DNA of 64,000 nt from assembly GCA_036656615.1 (NCBI GenBank), contig JAVXHY010000009.1:11538-75537 (forward strand), read 5' to 3'. The notes beneath the pieces are model-generated. The model made no database searches. It saw only the letters and a program-made list of their open reading frames with translations, and was not told the DNA's origin. Position 1 is the stretch's first letter. Every line of letters starts with the position of its first letter. This DNA is from CAUPWF01 sp036656615. GTDB taxonomy: Bacteria; Bacillota; Clostridia; Lachnospirales; Lachnospiraceae. A program made the translations under genes and the position numbers. Below, in pieces: positions 35,803 through 44,614 of this stretch.

Positions 35803-37191
35803 TTACGCAGGATACAGTGTTTTTAATAAACTTAGCAGCATGGAGGAGGCTTCGATATGATTACCTTGTTCTAATTTGTCAATGACTTTTAGGCATTGTT
35901 GGTGGTTGTCTTTCTTGAGCTTATTATTTGCAGGAACGTCCGGAAGGTAGGTGCCCCAGTATAGTTGGTTGCTGTTCACATAGTAGATAGAAAGAATAGC
36001 ATTAGAATTCATTCCTTTAAAAAGATGATAGAAAATAGTAGCGATAGAGTATTGATAATCAGGGTTCCAGGGACTATTGAGGTCATAACGTAAATCAGGA
36101 AAGGAAATGTGGCTGGATTCTGCTACAAGAACGGGACAGGTAATCTCTAGAAATACAAGAGATTCCAAATAACCGCTTTTCTTTGTCAAAGCAACCTGTT
36201 GGAGAGGCTTAGATGGCTTTTGCCCCAAATAAGCAATGACCTCTGTACCACGTCCATTTATGGTTTGTACAAACCCCATCTCACTTAATATTTGGTAAGC
36301 TTTTCGGATGGTAATGGTGGATACCTTGAACATTTTCTTGGCTTCTGAAATAGATGGAAGCAAATCTCCCGGGGCATAGGAACCGCTGAGTATTTTGCGA
36401 CGGAACATAGAAGCAAGAATAAAGCACTTATCAGTATCCATTTCTTGGAATATATTTATTTCTTTTTTGCTTGCATTATCTGGAAAGATACCTAAGTCAA
36501 GGGCTTTTTCAAAGATAGTAGGATAAAGGGTAAGTATTTTTTTCCAACAATCGTTTAATAGAGCTTCGTCTTTGTTTTCAAGAGCCTCATAAAGAATCCC
36601 CATTGTTCTAGAACTTTGTAACATGAGTTCTTTGTAAAGGATTTGGTGTCCACATAACAGTGCTCCGGGTAATATGGTTTTGCGCATGGTAATTTCCACG
36701 ATTTTCTTAATTAGTTGATTATCTATAAAAGAGAGTAGTTCACTGAACATGTGAATGGAAAGGTGTATATAATCATCACTGCTATTCACATCATTCTGAA
36801 AGCTTTCCACAAGTACCTTGACTTTCTTTAGCTGTTCTTCTTTACAGGCGAGAGATGCATAAGTATAGATGGACGGAAAAAGGACGCGAATTGCATAGTA
36901 ATAATCTAACAAAACTGCTTTATCACATACAAAGCCCGGTAAATCCATTAGATACTGATTTAAATTCTGATTATCAAAGAGGACTTGTCCAACTTTACCA
37001 GGAAGGGTCGTAATGAACTTGTTTTCTTTGAGCATTTGTAAAACTTTTAAAATAGTATTCTTTCCAACATTGTAATATAGACATAAATCTGTTAAACTAG
37101 GTATGGAACTTCCTTTTGGAAATTCACCTTCACAAAGCCTAATTAGAAAATCGTTATAGATTCGTTCGTAAACAATTTCTTTTTGTTGCAT
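35803..37191 (-). CDS. Double-GntR transcriptional regulator
   Basis: A 462-aa protein with two GntR-type winged helices. First: about residues 1-75 (IYNDFLIRLCEGEFPKGSSIPSLTDLCLYYNVGKNTILKVLQMLKENKFI). Second: about 260-330 (FRRKILSGSYAPGDLLPSISEAKKMFKVSTITIRKAYQILSEMGFVQTINGRGTEV). Each is followed by a helical region resembling the FadR C-terminal fold. Length is about twice a usual GntR protein. GGAG fixes the ATG at 37191; the upstream frame from 37248 is rejected. It is divergent from the GGDEF-EAL gene and flanked by c-di-GMP genes, so may control one of these; no ligand can be guessed. Confidence 0.82.
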   Translation of the reverse strand: MQQKEIVYERIYNDFLIRLCEGEFPKGSSIPSLTDLCLYYNVGKNTILKVLQMLKENKFITTLPGKVGQVLFDNQNLNQYLMDLPGFVCDKAVLLDYYYAIRVLFPSIYTYASLACKEEQLKKVKVLVESFQNDVNSSDDYIHLSIHMFSELLSFIDNQLIKKIVEITMRKTILPGALLCGHQILYKELMLQSSRTMGILYEALENKDEALLNDCWKKILTLYPTIFEKALDLGIFPDNASKKEINIFQEMDTDKCFILASMFRRKILSGSYAPGDLLPSISEAKKMFKVSTITIRKAYQILSEMGFVQTINGRGTEVIAYLGQKPSKPLQQVALTKKSGYLESLVFLEITCPVLVAESSHISFPDLRYDLNSPWNPDYQYSIATIFYHLFKGMNSNAILSIYYVNSNQLYWGTYLPDVPANNKLKKDNHQQCLKVIDKLEQGNHIEASSMLLSLLKTLYPA

Positions 37192-37489
37192 AATGTTTGG
37201 CTCCTTTGTGTGAAAATTCTTGTAAATCATTATAACATTAGTTACCATTTTTTGCAGTAAGTATTTATGTATGAATATTAAGTTTTATGGTTACCTTACC
37301 TATAGCGGGTATGGTTTAGGATAAAGAGATACAACTGAATAATTAATTTTAGTAAAACCATTGAAAGATGGTGACACAAAGCTATAGGGATTTCACTATA
37401 TAAGTAGAAAATTTGCCAGCTGCACAGTCTAATTATGCAAACTTAGATTATGCAGTTCTTTTATTTGTGAAAATAAGGAGGAAAATAAA

Positions 37490-39796
37490 TTGGGATTCAT
37501 AAGAAAGTTCAGTCTAATAGATCCACAAAGTACAATTGATTCCATTACCGGTCTAAAGGACAATGGAGAATTCAGACAGGCACTAAAGACCATTGTAAAA
37601 GCAGGAGAATCAAAAATTATTTTAATTGTTGGAATCGATGAATTCAAAGGAATTAATGACTTGTACTCCTATTCATTTGGTGATAAAGTACTTGCTTCTT
37701 TCGCAAAAAAAGTAAGAGCGAGTGTTTCGGCAGATGTGGATATTTATCGTTTAGATGGGGATGGTTTTGGTTTGATTTTTCCAGATGGAGAATTGAATAA
37801 GGCAGTGCAATGCTTTCATATGTTACAAGAGGCTGCACAGACATCTGTTTTTATTGAGGAAAACAATATCTCCTTTACGGTATCAGGTGGAATCAGCATC
37901 TATATAAATGACGGTAATGACAGCGAGCTGCTATATCGCAATGCTCGTATGGCACTGCGCACCGCCAAATCAAAAGGGAAAAATCAACTGGTTATTTTCT
38001 CAGATGAAATTTTAATGAAAGAGCATTTTAAAATGCAAATTTTAGGATGTCTGCGAGAATCAGTAAAGAAAGCATTTCAAGGGTTCTCCCTTCGGTATCA
38101 GCCATTGGTAAAAGCTTGTGACGCTTCTTTATATGGTTGTGAGGTATTGCTGCGCTGGGAGAATCCGACCTTTCCACAAGGTGTTTCACCTTATGAATTC
38201 ATTCCTGTTTTAGAAGATAGTGGGTTGATTATTGAGGTGGGAGCCTGGGTTTTGGAAAATGCGATTATGCAATGTGCTCTATGGAGTAAATTGATGCCCG
38301 ATTTTCAAATGAGTATTAATGTTTCCAGTATTCAATTTGAACATCCAGAATTCAAATTCTTCGTGATAGACACCTTGGCTAAATATGATGTTCGTCCATC
38401 CGCTATTACTTTGGAATTAACAGAGAGTGGCAAAATCAGTGATCCAAAAGAAATGCAGCATGTATTTGATTTCATTCGGGGTCAGGGAATTAAAATTGCC
38501 TTAGATGATTTTGGTACCGGTTACTCTTCCCTTAGTATTTTTCGTATTTTAAGTGTAGACCAATTAAAAATTGATCGCTCTTTTTTAGAGCGTATATCTT
38601 ATGATGTGATAGATCAGAAAATCATTACACAAATTGTCAATCTATGCCATAGCATGAATATGTGTGTATGCATTGAGGGGATAGAAACACTGGAAATCGA
38701 AGAAATTGTTCAACAATTTGGTCCGGAACTATTACAGGGTTATTATTATAACTGCCCTATGACAGCTACTGAATTTGAAGCTTTTTACCTTACGAACCAA
38801 TCAATGCAAAAGGCTTTTGCAGAGAATGATATCACAAATGAACATACGCAAAGCATGACATACGTACCATTTCGTCCAGCACAGCCAATGAGTATGAAGG
38901 ATGTTGTGGATAATGCTTATGCAGGTATTTTTCAAGTTGGATTGGATCAAGAATTCACCTTTTTAACTTGCAATGAGGGATATAGGCGTATGTTGGGATA
39001 TACAGCGAAGGAGATGGATGAGAGATTTAAAAATCGTGCACTTGGTTTTGTCTATTCAGAGGATGTAGAATACGTTAACACAGAAATTCGTCGTCAGTTA
39101 AGCATGGGAGATACGATTACGATTGAGTTTCGAGTGGTTAAATCAAATGGTACTCCCATTTGGATTCTAGGTACTGGAAATGTGGTGAAAAGCCCCCATG
39201 GAGGCGCTAGTCTGATTGTAGTTATTATTGATAATGATAATCTTAAAAAGAAAAATATAAAAATCGAACAGGAAGGTCAATTCAATCGCCTTATAGAATC
39301 GCCACAGATAGATTGTATGACAGGATTACTAAATAAAGGGGAAACAGAGAACCAGGTAAAAAAATTACTCTTAAATGCGGTATCCGAACAGCAATTTGCG
39401 TTATGTATCATTGATATTGATAATTTAAAACAAATGAATCATCAGCTAGGGCATGTGAAGGGAGATGAGGTTATTTGTGAGATTGCAGCGCGGATCAGTC
39501 ATTCCTTTGGAGAAAATGATGTTGTAGGACGTGTAGGTGGAGAGGAATTCTTGGCATGTATACCTTATGTTGGTGAGAAGAGCAAGATTATAACTATTAT
39601 AGAGCACTTGATTATAAGGTTACATCAAGGAATTATCATAGATCATAAAGAATATCCAGTTAGTGTCAGTGTGGGAATTGCATGCTATCCACACGATGGA
39701 ACCAACTTCTACGACTTATTCCACCGTGCGGATAGTGCACTTTATAGGTCGAAAGAGATTGGAAAAGGGACGTATTGTTTTGCGACCAAAGCATAA
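37490..39796 (+). CDS. GGDEF-EAL-PAS-GGDEF bifunctional c-di-GMP protein
   Basis: A 768-aa soluble protein. Domain 1 (about 15-165) is a degenerate cyclase with LDGDGF in place of GGDEF. Domain 2 (about 190-430) is an EAL phosphodiesterase with the catalytic set present: E in GCEVLLRW, N in SINVSS, E in ELTES, the Asp pair in ALDDFGTGYSSL, K in LKIDRSF and E in CIEGIE. A PAS domain (about 475-590) and a second GGDEF (about 600-768, VGGEEFLA, a functional variant) follow. Both enzyme activities are possible, and the N-terminal domain may bind GTP to tune the EAL. Start TTG at 37490 with AAGGAGG eight bases upstream. Confidence 0.9.
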   Translation: MGFIRKFSLIDPQSTIDSITGLKDNGEFRQALKTIVKAGESKIILIVGIDEFKGINDLYSYSFGDKVLASFAKKVRASVSADVDIYRLDGDGFGLIFPDGELNKAVQCFHMLQEAAQTSVFIEENNISFTVSGGISIYINDGNDSELLYRNARMALRTAKSKGKNQLVIFSDEILMKEHFKMQILGCLRESVKKAFQGFSLRYQPLVKACDASLYGCEVLLRWENPTFPQGVSPYEFIPVLEDSGLIIEVGAWVLENAIMQCALWSKLMPDFQMSINVSSIQFEHPEFKFFVIDTLAKYDVRPSAITLELTESGKISDPKEMQHVFDFIRGQGIKIALDDFGTGYSSLSIFRILSVDQLKIDRSFLERISYDVIDQKIITQIVNLCHSMNMCVCIEGIETLEIEEIVQQFGPELLQGYYYNCPMTATEFEAFYLTNQSMQKAFAENDITNEHTQSMTYVPFRPAQPMSMKDVVDNAYAGIFQVGLDQEFTFLTCNEGYRRMLGYTAKEMDERFKNRALGFVYSEDVEYVNTEIRRQLSMGDTITIEFRVVKSNGTPIWILGTGNVVKSPHGGASLIVVIIDNDNLKKKNIKIEQEGQFNRLIESPQIDCMTGLLNKGETENQVKKLLLNAVSEQQFALCIIDIDNLKQMNHQLGHVKGDEVICEIAARISHSFGENDVVGRVGGEEFLACIPYVGEKSKIITIIEHLIIRLHQGIIIDHKEYPVSVSVGIACYPHDGTNFYDLFHRADSALYRSKEIGKGTYCFATKA

Positions 39797-39845
39797 TTAT
39801 AAACAAATAGGTAATGACATTTCAAATTGTAAACGGTAAGTAATT

Positions 39846-41027
39846 CTAATTACAGAGATTACGATTGACTGTTTTAAGCTTCGTTTGCAGAATGATTTCC
39901 AAACGTGTAATAGCATTTGTGGTGTTTTTTACAGATTTGTTAATAGCCAGTAAATCTTTAATTGAGAAATTCATGGCAACTGCTTTTTGTATTTTTTCAC
40001 CTTCTGCATTCAGAATATGAGAAAGCGCAGCCTGTTCCAATGCAACAGATTCAATTAAATCATTGACCGCTTGATTCCAAGGATGAGGTACACAGGTGGT
40101 TGTGGACATGGTTGTACTGGAATCTGTGGTAGTAGCAGTCGTAGTGGTGGTAGTCGTTGTAGTACTTGTTGTAAAGCTGGTACAGGTGTTTGTAAAGGAC
40201 GGATTGTATAAATCTGGAAGAGAACCACTGAAAAAATTATTTATAGCATTCAGAGAACCCATTAAATTTTTGGTTAATAGAGTTCCATAAATGGAAATTG
40301 CAGCGGTGTTCATATCTGCAAAGGGGGCGAGTAAAGCACCGTAAATATTAGAATCCAATTGTATTGTAAGAGCCTCGGGAAGATTCCATAGAACATATTG
40401 AGCCTGTGCAGGAGTGATTGGTGCACCGTGGTATTGGGTGTCGAAATCATTAAGAGTAATATATTTCCCTTGCAAGTTAATTAGAATTGTGGAGCTGACT
40501 GGTGCAATAATATTCACGGTTTTTATTGCACTGATCTGTTGTCCGGAGTTAGCTACATTGGTAGAATCAATCAGAAAAGTATTGAAGGCAGAATCCGTTC
40601 CCGTTAAAGTTAATACAGTTCCAGATACTGCGGATGTTCCATTAGAAGGTAAAGAGGCCCATCCAATGGAGGAACATTGTAAATAATTGCTTAAATAAGG
40701 AAAAATGGCAGAGCCAAAGGTGTAGGGGAGTGGCTGACCGGATACACCGTTTAGATTATTCATGGTATAATTCGTTACGGTTCCGCCTAGGTTCAGACCA
40801 CTATTCTGTGAGTAGTTCGTACCTCCAGTAATATTCATATCATTCATTACGACTAATGCAAAATAAATGTCCTCTGTTTTTAAAGGAAGATTTTGTCCAA
40901 CACTATAATTATGATAGGTAGCAGAGCCACCTACTAATACCTGACCGGTTGCGCTGGCATTCTCTTGTGTATGATTGTTCAGTGTGTAAATATTAGAATA
41001 ATTAGCAGTCCAAAAGTTAATACTCAA
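39846..41027 (-). CDS. Choice-of-anchor A family protein with Thr-rich linker, probable spore-surface protein
   Basis: A 393-aa protein without a signal peptide. Residues about 1-275 match the choice-of-anchor A domain (IYFALVVMNDMNITGG, ILINLQGKYITLNDF, YVLWNLPEALTIQLDSNIYGALLAPFADMNTAA). A linker about 280-315 is almost pure Thr/Ser and flanked by two Cys. The end (about 325-393, LIESVALEQAALSHILNAEGEKIQK..IKDLLAINKSVKNT) resembles a helical module I recall from Bacillus and Clostridium spore-surface collagen-like proteins. Missing secretion signal plus that module suggest deposition from the mother cell. The start is TTG at 41027 with AGGAGGG upstream. It is divergent from a glycosyltransferase gene. 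Confidence 0.75.
   Translation of the reverse strand: MSINFWTANYSNIYTLNNHTQENASATGQVLVGGSATYHNYSVGQNLPLKTEDIYFALVVMNDMNITGGTNYSQNSGLNLGGTVTNYTMNNLNGVSGQPLPYTFGSAIFPYLSNYLQCSSIGWASLPSNGTSAVSGTVLTLTGTDSAFNTFLIDSTNVANSGQQISAIKTVNIIAPVSSTILINLQGKYITLNDFDTQYHGAPITPAQAQYVLWNLPEALTIQLDSNIYGALLAPFADMNTAAISIYGTLLTKNLMGSLNAINNFFSGSLPDLYNPSFTNTCTSFTTSTTTTTTTTTATTTDSSTTMSTTTCVPHPWNQAVNDLIESVALEQAALSHILNAEGEKIQKAVAMNFSIKDLLAINKSVKNTTNAITRLEIILQTKLKTVNRNLCN
40105..40190 (-). repeat. Thr-codon low-complexity tract inside the anchor protein gene
   Basis: A run of ACN/TCN codons encodes the Thr/Ser linker. The repetitive sequence could expand or contract by slippage, altering linker length between strains, and creates a Val-rich false ORF on the other strand. 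Confidence 0.7.
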
Positions 41028-41075
41028 ATAAATCCCTCCTAATAATAGATTAGATACTACATAATCGGTGTCCTT

Positions 41076-41089
41076 ATATCATATGATAT
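41076..41089. promoter_or_regulatory. Palindromic sporulation-type -10 shared by divergent genes
   Basis: ATATCATATGATAT is a perfect palindrome. It contains CATATGATA on both strands, matching the CATANNNTA -10 pattern of the mother-cell sigma factors SigE/SigK. On the minus strand an AC occurs about 15 bases further upstream, near the short SigK -35. This would fit late-sporulation expression of both genes; the match is short and remains a hypothesis. Confidence 0.45.
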
Positions 41090-41120
41090 CTAAGTATCAT
41101 GTGTGCTAGGAGATGATAAA

Positions 41121-42395
41121 ATGAAAGTTGCAATTTTAACTATGTTCAATGGTCTTTCAAACACATATTCCTTGGTCCATATTGTAAGTGAACAAATAAA
41201 GATGTTGCTTGCGGATCATATGGATGTGAGGCTGCTTGTAACAGAGCATTGTAAATACGAGGAGCGCTGGGGCATCTTTCTTGACCCACGTATTGAGTGG
41301 ATTCCAATAATCAATAGTGAAAATGGAGATATATTTCATTGGAAGACTTATACCAGAGCAGAAGATACCATAGAGCCTGGCTTCTTCCATCAGGTTGAAA
41401 TAATCAAACAGGATTATGTAAAATACTTACAGGATATAGAGGTATGTATTATGCATGATATTCTTTATCAAGGGGTACATTTGATTCATAATGTGGCTAT
41501 AAGAGAAGCACAGAAATTCTTGCCAAAGGTGAAGTTCCTTGCATTTACTCATTCAGCTCCATCTATACATTTAGAAGCAACTTATCCAATGAACTGTATG
41601 TTTAGTGAGATGCCCCACACAAAATTTGTCTATCCAACTAAATGTGGACTGGATGCTCTTTCGAAGCAGTATAATACACAGTTGTCTAACTGTGCTTGTG
41701 TTCATAATAGTTTAGATATTCTGATAGGAATGAACCAAGAGACTCGTCAAATTTGTTCCAGAATAGATTTGTATGGGAGCGATATCTTCATTGTTTGCCC
41801 GGGACGTCTGACTATGGGCAAAAAGTTTCATATAGTTGCTCAATTAGCAGGATATATCAGTCAATATTGTAATCAAAAGGTAGCAGTTGTTTTTTGTGAT
41901 TTTTCGTGCTCAGATATAGATCCAAGACTTTATAAACAAATTATAAAGGATTATGGAATCAAAAATGGATTAAAAGAATCAGATATTATTTTCACATCGG
42001 ATGTGGGCTTTCCCAATGGTGTGAGAAGAGAAACAGTACTGGAATTATTTACGTTGAGCAATCTATTTGTGTGCCCATCTTTTTCAGAATCTTTTGGATT
42101 AACAGTAATTGAGGCGGCAAGTCGCGGTAATTATATTGTTTTGAACGAGGCGGTACCGGCCCTTGCAGAAATCGGACAGCAGATAGGAGCATATTTTATG
42201 AGATGGGATGCAAAGAATTTTGGTTATGATACATATGAACAATACCATCCTTCTGAGGCCCTTTATTTTATTGATCAGGCACAGCAAATCGTACGTAATA
42301 TGGAACAAGATTCTGTTTTACAGGCGAAGACACGAATAAGGACACAATATTCAAATCAGTGGATTTATGAACATCAATTGAAGATATTGCTTTAA
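41121..42395 (+). CDS. Glycosyltransferase (GT4-like, group 1)
   Basis: A 424-aa GT-B-fold enzyme. The C-terminal half contains VCPGRLTMGKKFHIVAQLAGYI and the donor-binding E-x7-E block CPSFSESFGLTVIEAASRGNYIVLNEAVPALAEI. The N-terminal half has AILTMFNGLSNTYSLVHIVSEQI and LAFTHSAPS. Soluble, with no membrane segments. AGGAG supports the ATG at 41121 rather than the GTG at 41103. It is divergent from the Thr-rich anchor protein and shares its intergenic palindrome; a role in glycosylating that protein's Thr/Ser linker is a reasonable guess, as with glycosyltransferase genes beside collagen-like spore proteins. Confidence 0.85.
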   Translation: MKVAILTMFNGLSNTYSLVHIVSEQIKMLLADHMDVRLLVTEHCKYEERWGIFLDPRIEWIPIINSENGDIFHWKTYTRAEDTIEPGFFHQVEIIKQDYVKYLQDIEVCIMHDILYQGVHLIHNVAIREAQKFLPKVKFLAFTHSAPSIHLEATYPMNCMFSEMPHTKFVYPTKCGLDALSKQYNTQLSNCACVHNSLDILIGMNQETRQICSRIDLYGSDIFIVCPGRLTMGKKFHIVAQLAGYISQYCNQKVAVVFCDFSCSDIDPRLYKQIIKDYGIKNGLKESDIIFTSDVGFPNGVRRETVLELFTLSNLFVCPSFSESFGLTVIEAASRGNYIVLNEAVPALAEIGQQIGAYFMRWDAKNFGYDTYEQYHPSEALYFIDQAQQIVRNMEQDSVLQAKTRIRTQYSNQWIYEHQLKILL

Positions 42396-42593
42396 ACCCC
42401 TTTGAAATACGGCTTTGAGTATTGCTATTTCGATTTTCTCATGATATGCTTAATATAACATATTATATAGCTGTAGATGGATTGAGATTTTTAAATCTGG
42501 AATACGATATGCGGTACAGAAATGTGCGCCTATCCGTTGCTGGATTTAAGAGTCTTTTTTTATCTGTAGATTTGACAATTAGGAGGAAATACA

Positions 42594-43037
42594 ATGTTAG
42601 AAATAGGACAAAAAGCACCCGATTTTACGTTGCCAGACAAAGCAGGAAGACAAATATCACTTTTAGATTTTAAAGGACAAAAGGTAATTATCTATTTTTA
42701 TTCCAAAGATGGAACGCCAGTATGTACGAAACAGGCGTGTTCGTTTCGAGATGCTTATATAAAATTCAAAAAAAACGGTGTTGTTGTGATTGGAATCAGC
42801 AAAGACAGTGTAGAAGAACATATGAATTTTGCTAGGAAAAACGAACTTCCCTTTATCTTATTGGCAGATACTGAGAGTGAGGTTATTAAGGCTTACAGTG
42901 TAAAGACTGCATTAGGTACAAAAAGAACAACCTTTGTAATTAGCAGAGAAGGTATGATTGAACAGGTATTTGAAAAAGCAAGTGCTGAAAATAATGCAAG
43001 TGATATTTTAAAATATTTATCATCGGTACATAAATAA
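42594..43037 (+). CDS. bcp: Thioredoxin-dependent thiol peroxidase (Bcp/PrxQ type)
   Basis: A 147-aa peroxiredoxin that reduces hydroperoxides with electrons from thioredoxin. GQKAPDFTLPDKAGRQISLLDFKGQKVIIYFYSKD is the typical start; DGTPVCTKQACSFRD carries the peroxidatic Cys and, five residues on, the resolving Cys of the alpha-type PrxQ group. TFVISREGMIEQVF is the usual end strand. The usual PGCT reads PVCT. TTAGGAGG lies before the ATG. Useful for oxidative-stress defence in an anaerobe. Confidence 0.93.
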   Translation: MLEIGQKAPDFTLPDKAGRQISLLDFKGQKVIIYFYSKDGTPVCTKQACSFRDAYIKFKKNGVVVIGISKDSVEEHMNFARKNELPFILLADTESEVIKAYSVKTALGTKRTTFVISREGMIEQVFEKASAENNASDILKYLSSVHK

Positions 43038-43046
43038 AATACTGCT

Positions 43047-43074
43047 TTGTATCAGCTGTTTCTTGAGGTATAAT
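43047..43074 (+). promoter_or_regulatory. Putative SigA promoter of the RNA helicase gene
   Basis: TTGTAT (43047-43052), 16 bases, TATAAT (43069-43074), about 45 bases before the GTG start. Confidence 0.6.
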
Positions 43075-43118
43075 AGGAATAAACAGAGAATAAATGATAA
43101 TATGTAAAGGAAAATAAT

Positions 43119-44567
43119 GTGAAAGATATGATAGAAAATAAATTTACTGCATTTGGTTTTGACCCAGAGATTATAGAAGCACTGACCTTGCTTGGCTATG
43201 TGACTCCCACACCCATTCAGAAGGAAGTCATTCCGATGATTATGGAAGGAAAAGATATGGTTGCTAAATCACAGACGGGAACAGGAAAAACTGCTGCATT
43301 TGCCATACCTATTTGTGAGAAGGTGGAGTGGCTTCCAAACCTTCCGCAGGCACTTGTTTTAGAGCCTACAAGGGAACTGGCGGTACAAGTCAGAGATGAG
43401 ATATTCTATATTGGAAGAAAGAAACGATTGAAGGTACCAGCCGTGTTTGGAGGATTTCCAATTGATAAGCAGATTCAGACCTTGCGTCAGAAGTCCCATA
43501 TTGTAGTTGGAACCCCTGGACGGGTCATGGACCATATTCGCAGGGAAAGTCTGAAGCTTCAAGATATGAAGTACTTGGTTATAGATGAAGCAGATCTGAT
43601 GCTGGACATGGGGTTTTTAGAAGAAGTAAAGCAGATTATAGCCCTTCTGCCTGCTGGACGGCAAATATTATTGTTTTCTGCAACCCTTGAGGAATCGGTA
43701 CAGTTATTGGTAAAAGAATACATGACAGATGCTTTTTTTGTTATACAAGAGCCTATAGAAGAAACCAAGGCAGACATTAGTCATGTAGTATATGAAACAA
43801 AAACAGATGATAAATATGAAACATTTATGAACATACTCATGGTAGAAAATCCACAGAGTTGTTTGATTTTTTGTGGTACAAGAGAAATGGTAGGTGTTTT
43901 GTACCATAAGTTAAAAAGAGATCGAATCCCATGTGGTATGATTCATGGTGAATTGGAACAACGGGAACGATTGCGAACCATTGATAACTTTCGAACAGGA
44001 AGAATTCGATATCTGATTGCAACAGATGTAGCAGCAAGAGGTATTGATTTTGAAAATATGACCCATGTGATTAATTATGACTTCCCAATGGGGCGGGAGA
44101 CTTATGTTCATCGTGTTGGAAGAACAGGACGAAATGGGAAAAGTGGAAAAGCAATCAGCTTATTGTCTGAATCAGATATACAAATGAAACAAATGGTTGA
44201 GGAGTATATGGGCATGACATTACCTATAGAACCATGTCCTTTCTGTAATATATCTGATAAAAAGAGGTTTATGGAGTATCAAAAAGAGGTAATTATTCCA
44301 AGAGCCAGAAAAGGTGCAGTTCTGAATCATTCCATCACTCGTCTATCCATTGGTGGTGGAAGAAAGTCTAAAATGCGAGCGGTGGATATAGTAGGGACAA
44401 TATGTAATATTCAGGGTGTCGAATCTGAAGATATTGGAATTATTGATGTGAGGGAGAGTCTTACATCTGTAGAGATTTTAAATGGAAAAGGGAAGCAGGT
44501 ATTAGAAGCATTACAGGACAAGCCAATGAAAGGAAAAGTTAGAAAGGTTCGAATTACAAGAAATTAG
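43119..44567 (+). CDS. DEAD-box RNA helicase, DbpA/YxiN type
   Basis: A 482-aa ATP-dependent RNA helicase. Q motif and motif I: GYVTPTPIQKEVIP and AKSQTGTGKTAAF; Ia PTRELAVQ; motif II is DEAD in VIDEADLMLDMGF; III is SAT; then VATDVAARGIDF and HRVGRTGRNG. The last 75 residues (RLSIGGGRKSKMRAVDIVGTICNI...VEILNGKGKQVLEAL) form the DbpA-type RNA-binding domain that targets the 23S rRNA peptidyl-transferase hairpin in E. coli DbpA and B. subtilis YxiN. It is therefore likely to act in large-subunit assembly. Start is GTG at 43119 with AAAGG eight bases upstream. Confidence 0.94.
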   Translation: MKDMIENKFTAFGFDPEIIEALTLLGYVTPTPIQKEVIPMIMEGKDMVAKSQTGTGKTAAFAIPICEKVEWLPNLPQALVLEPTRELAVQVRDEIFYIGRKKRLKVPAVFGGFPIDKQIQTLRQKSHIVVGTPGRVMDHIRRESLKLQDMKYLVIDEADLMLDMGFLEEVKQIIALLPAGRQILLFSATLEESVQLLVKEYMTDAFFVIQEPIEETKADISHVVYETKTDDKYETFMNILMVENPQSCLIFCGTREMVGVLYHKLKRDRIPCGMIHGELEQRERLRTIDNFRTGRIRYLIATDVAARGIDFENMTHVINYDFPMGRETYVHRVGRTGRNGKSGKAISLLSESDIQMKQMVEEYMGMTLPIEPCPFCNISDKKRFMEYQKEVIIPRARKGAVLNHSITRLSIGGGRKSKMRAVDIVGTICNIQGVESEDIGIIDVRESLTSVEILNGKGKQVLEALQDKPMKGKVRKVRITRN

Positions 44568-44614
44568 TAGGGAGAACTTTGAGTATCTGTTTGAACGAAA
44601 GGAGTGGAAAGAAA

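Noticed and set aside
40096..40290. Val-rich plus-strand ORF
   Set aside because: It is the antisense of the Thr-codon tract of the anchor protein gene.
42422..42673. 83-codon ORF before the thiol peroxidase
   Set aside because: No ribosome binding site, runs into bcp out of frame, and composition looks non-coding.
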